Source of the DNA: Dorea sp.
Lineage (GTDB): Bacteria > Bacillota > Clostridia > Lachnospirales > Lachnospiraceae
NCBI GenBank assembly: GCA_022769185.1
Contig: JALEKG010000071.1
Location: forward strand, 1-63,527
DNA: 63,527 nucleotides
Direction of reading: 5' to 3'
A program made the translations under genes and the position numbers. This document shows positions 63,326 to 63,527 of the stretch, in pieces (the first letter of the stretch is position 1; every line of letters begins with the position of its first letter). The notes beneath the pieces were generated by a model, which had not been told where the DNA came from, ran no database searches, and saw only the letters and a list, made by a program, of their open reading frames with translations.

Positions 63326-63527
63326 TTAAGCTACTGGATAGATAGAAACCTGTTTCTTATCTCTTCCTTTTCTTTCAAATCTTACCACGCCATCAACGAG
63401 TGCGAATAATGTATCGTCACCGCCGCGTCCTACATTGATTCCTGGGTGAATCTTTGTTCCGCGCTGTCTGTAAAGAATGTTACCAGCTTTTACAAACTGT
63501 CCGTCAGCTCTTTTAGCACCAAGTCTC
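63326..63527 (-). CDS. rpmA: 50S ribosomal protein L27, 3' part only
   Basis: The window end cuts the gene; 66 C-terminal residues are visible, translated here from the minus strand: [20 protein letters not shown], then [20 protein letters not shown] and a basic tail ending VSIYPVA. These match bacterial L27 exactly in pattern. L27 reaches the peptidyl-transferase centre. The N-terminus, including any Prp-cleaved extension, lies outside the window. Confidence 0.96.
   Translation of the reverse strand, partial: RLGAKRADGQFVKAGNILYRQRGTKIHPGINVGRGGDDTLFALVDGVVRFERKGRDKKQVSIYPVA

Overview
The window looks like a chromosomal segment of a low- to moderate-GC, anaerobic, spore-forming-lineage Firmicute, most likely a Lachnospiraceae gut bacterium (Blautia/Mediterraneibacter/Dorea-like). 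The evidence is the order of the conserved blocks (DUF4321-radC-mreBCD-pbp2-minCDE-rodA; sepF-ylmH-lspA-rluD; yqfC-yqfD-phoH-ybeY; rpmA-obgE-yhbY-nadD-yqeK-rsfS), strong AGGAGG ribosome sites, consensus sigma-A promoters, and Gram-positive type LexA boxes. This placement is an inference from gene content; no 16S or search was available. No rRNA, tRNA, CRISPR array or insertion sequence was seen.

Layout. 0-5.7 kb: mostly plus-strand genes: an MNT/HEPN toxin-antitoxin pair, a DUF1015 protein, and a XerS-like tyrosine recombinase whose promoter overlaps a dif-like sequence. These are followed by a minus-strand HigBA-type pair, a membrane-protein gene broken by a frameshift, and a TtcA-family tRNA thiolase. 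From 5.7 kb on, nearly every gene is on the minus strand. The + to - convergence together with xerS and a dif-like site suggests that the replication terminus may lie here. 5.7-12.3 kb: cytidylate kinase-like protein, then (in transcription order) a radical SAM protein, HlyD-like protein, YggS, SepF, YlmH, LspA and RluD. 12.4-23.1 kb: the elongation/division block, transcribed DUF4321 > radC > mreB > mreC > mreD > PBP2 > minC > minD > minE > rodA > mgsA > D,D-carboxypeptidase. 23.2-35.9 kb: DNA repair, tRNA modification and flavoprotein block: DUF896, 5-FTHF cyclo-ligase, DUF4250, miaB, a small membrane protein, mutS, mutL, miaA, a PLP-dependent aluminium-resistance protein and two FAD oxidoreductases. 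36-42 kb: MATE-like flippase and pyridoxal kinase; yqfC-yqfD-phoH-ybeY. 42-48.1 kb: AlkD, and a GH5-GH43-PH operon divergent from an AraC regulator with a 20-bp-spaced direct-repeat operator. 48.1-52.6 kb: transglutaminase-DUF58-MoxR operon. 52.7-55.2 kb: self-regulated MerR gene, and lexA divergent from a YneA-like LysM protein across five SOS boxes. 55.3-59.9 kb: Bce-type peptide-antibiotic module (ATPase, permease, regulator, kinase). 60-63.5 kb: rpmA (cut by the window end), obgE, yhbY, nadD, yqeK, rsfS.

How they fit together. Much of the window is cell-envelope growth and division machinery (MreBCD, PBP2, RodA, MinCDE, SepF, carboxypeptidase, flippase, LspA) plus genome maintenance (MutSL, RadC, AlkD, LexA, XerS). 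Accessory functions are limited to two toxin-antitoxin pairs, a small polysaccharide-degradation operon and the antimicrobial-peptide module.

No wholly new multi-gene system stands out. The most interesting points are the candidate terminus/dif site, a methylglyoxal synthase with Lys at the catalytic Asp position, a PBP2 with about 240 extra residues before its transpeptidase domain, a dense SOS-box array, a textbook 19-bp-spacer MerR promoter, and an HlyD-like protein placed in the sepF division cluster.
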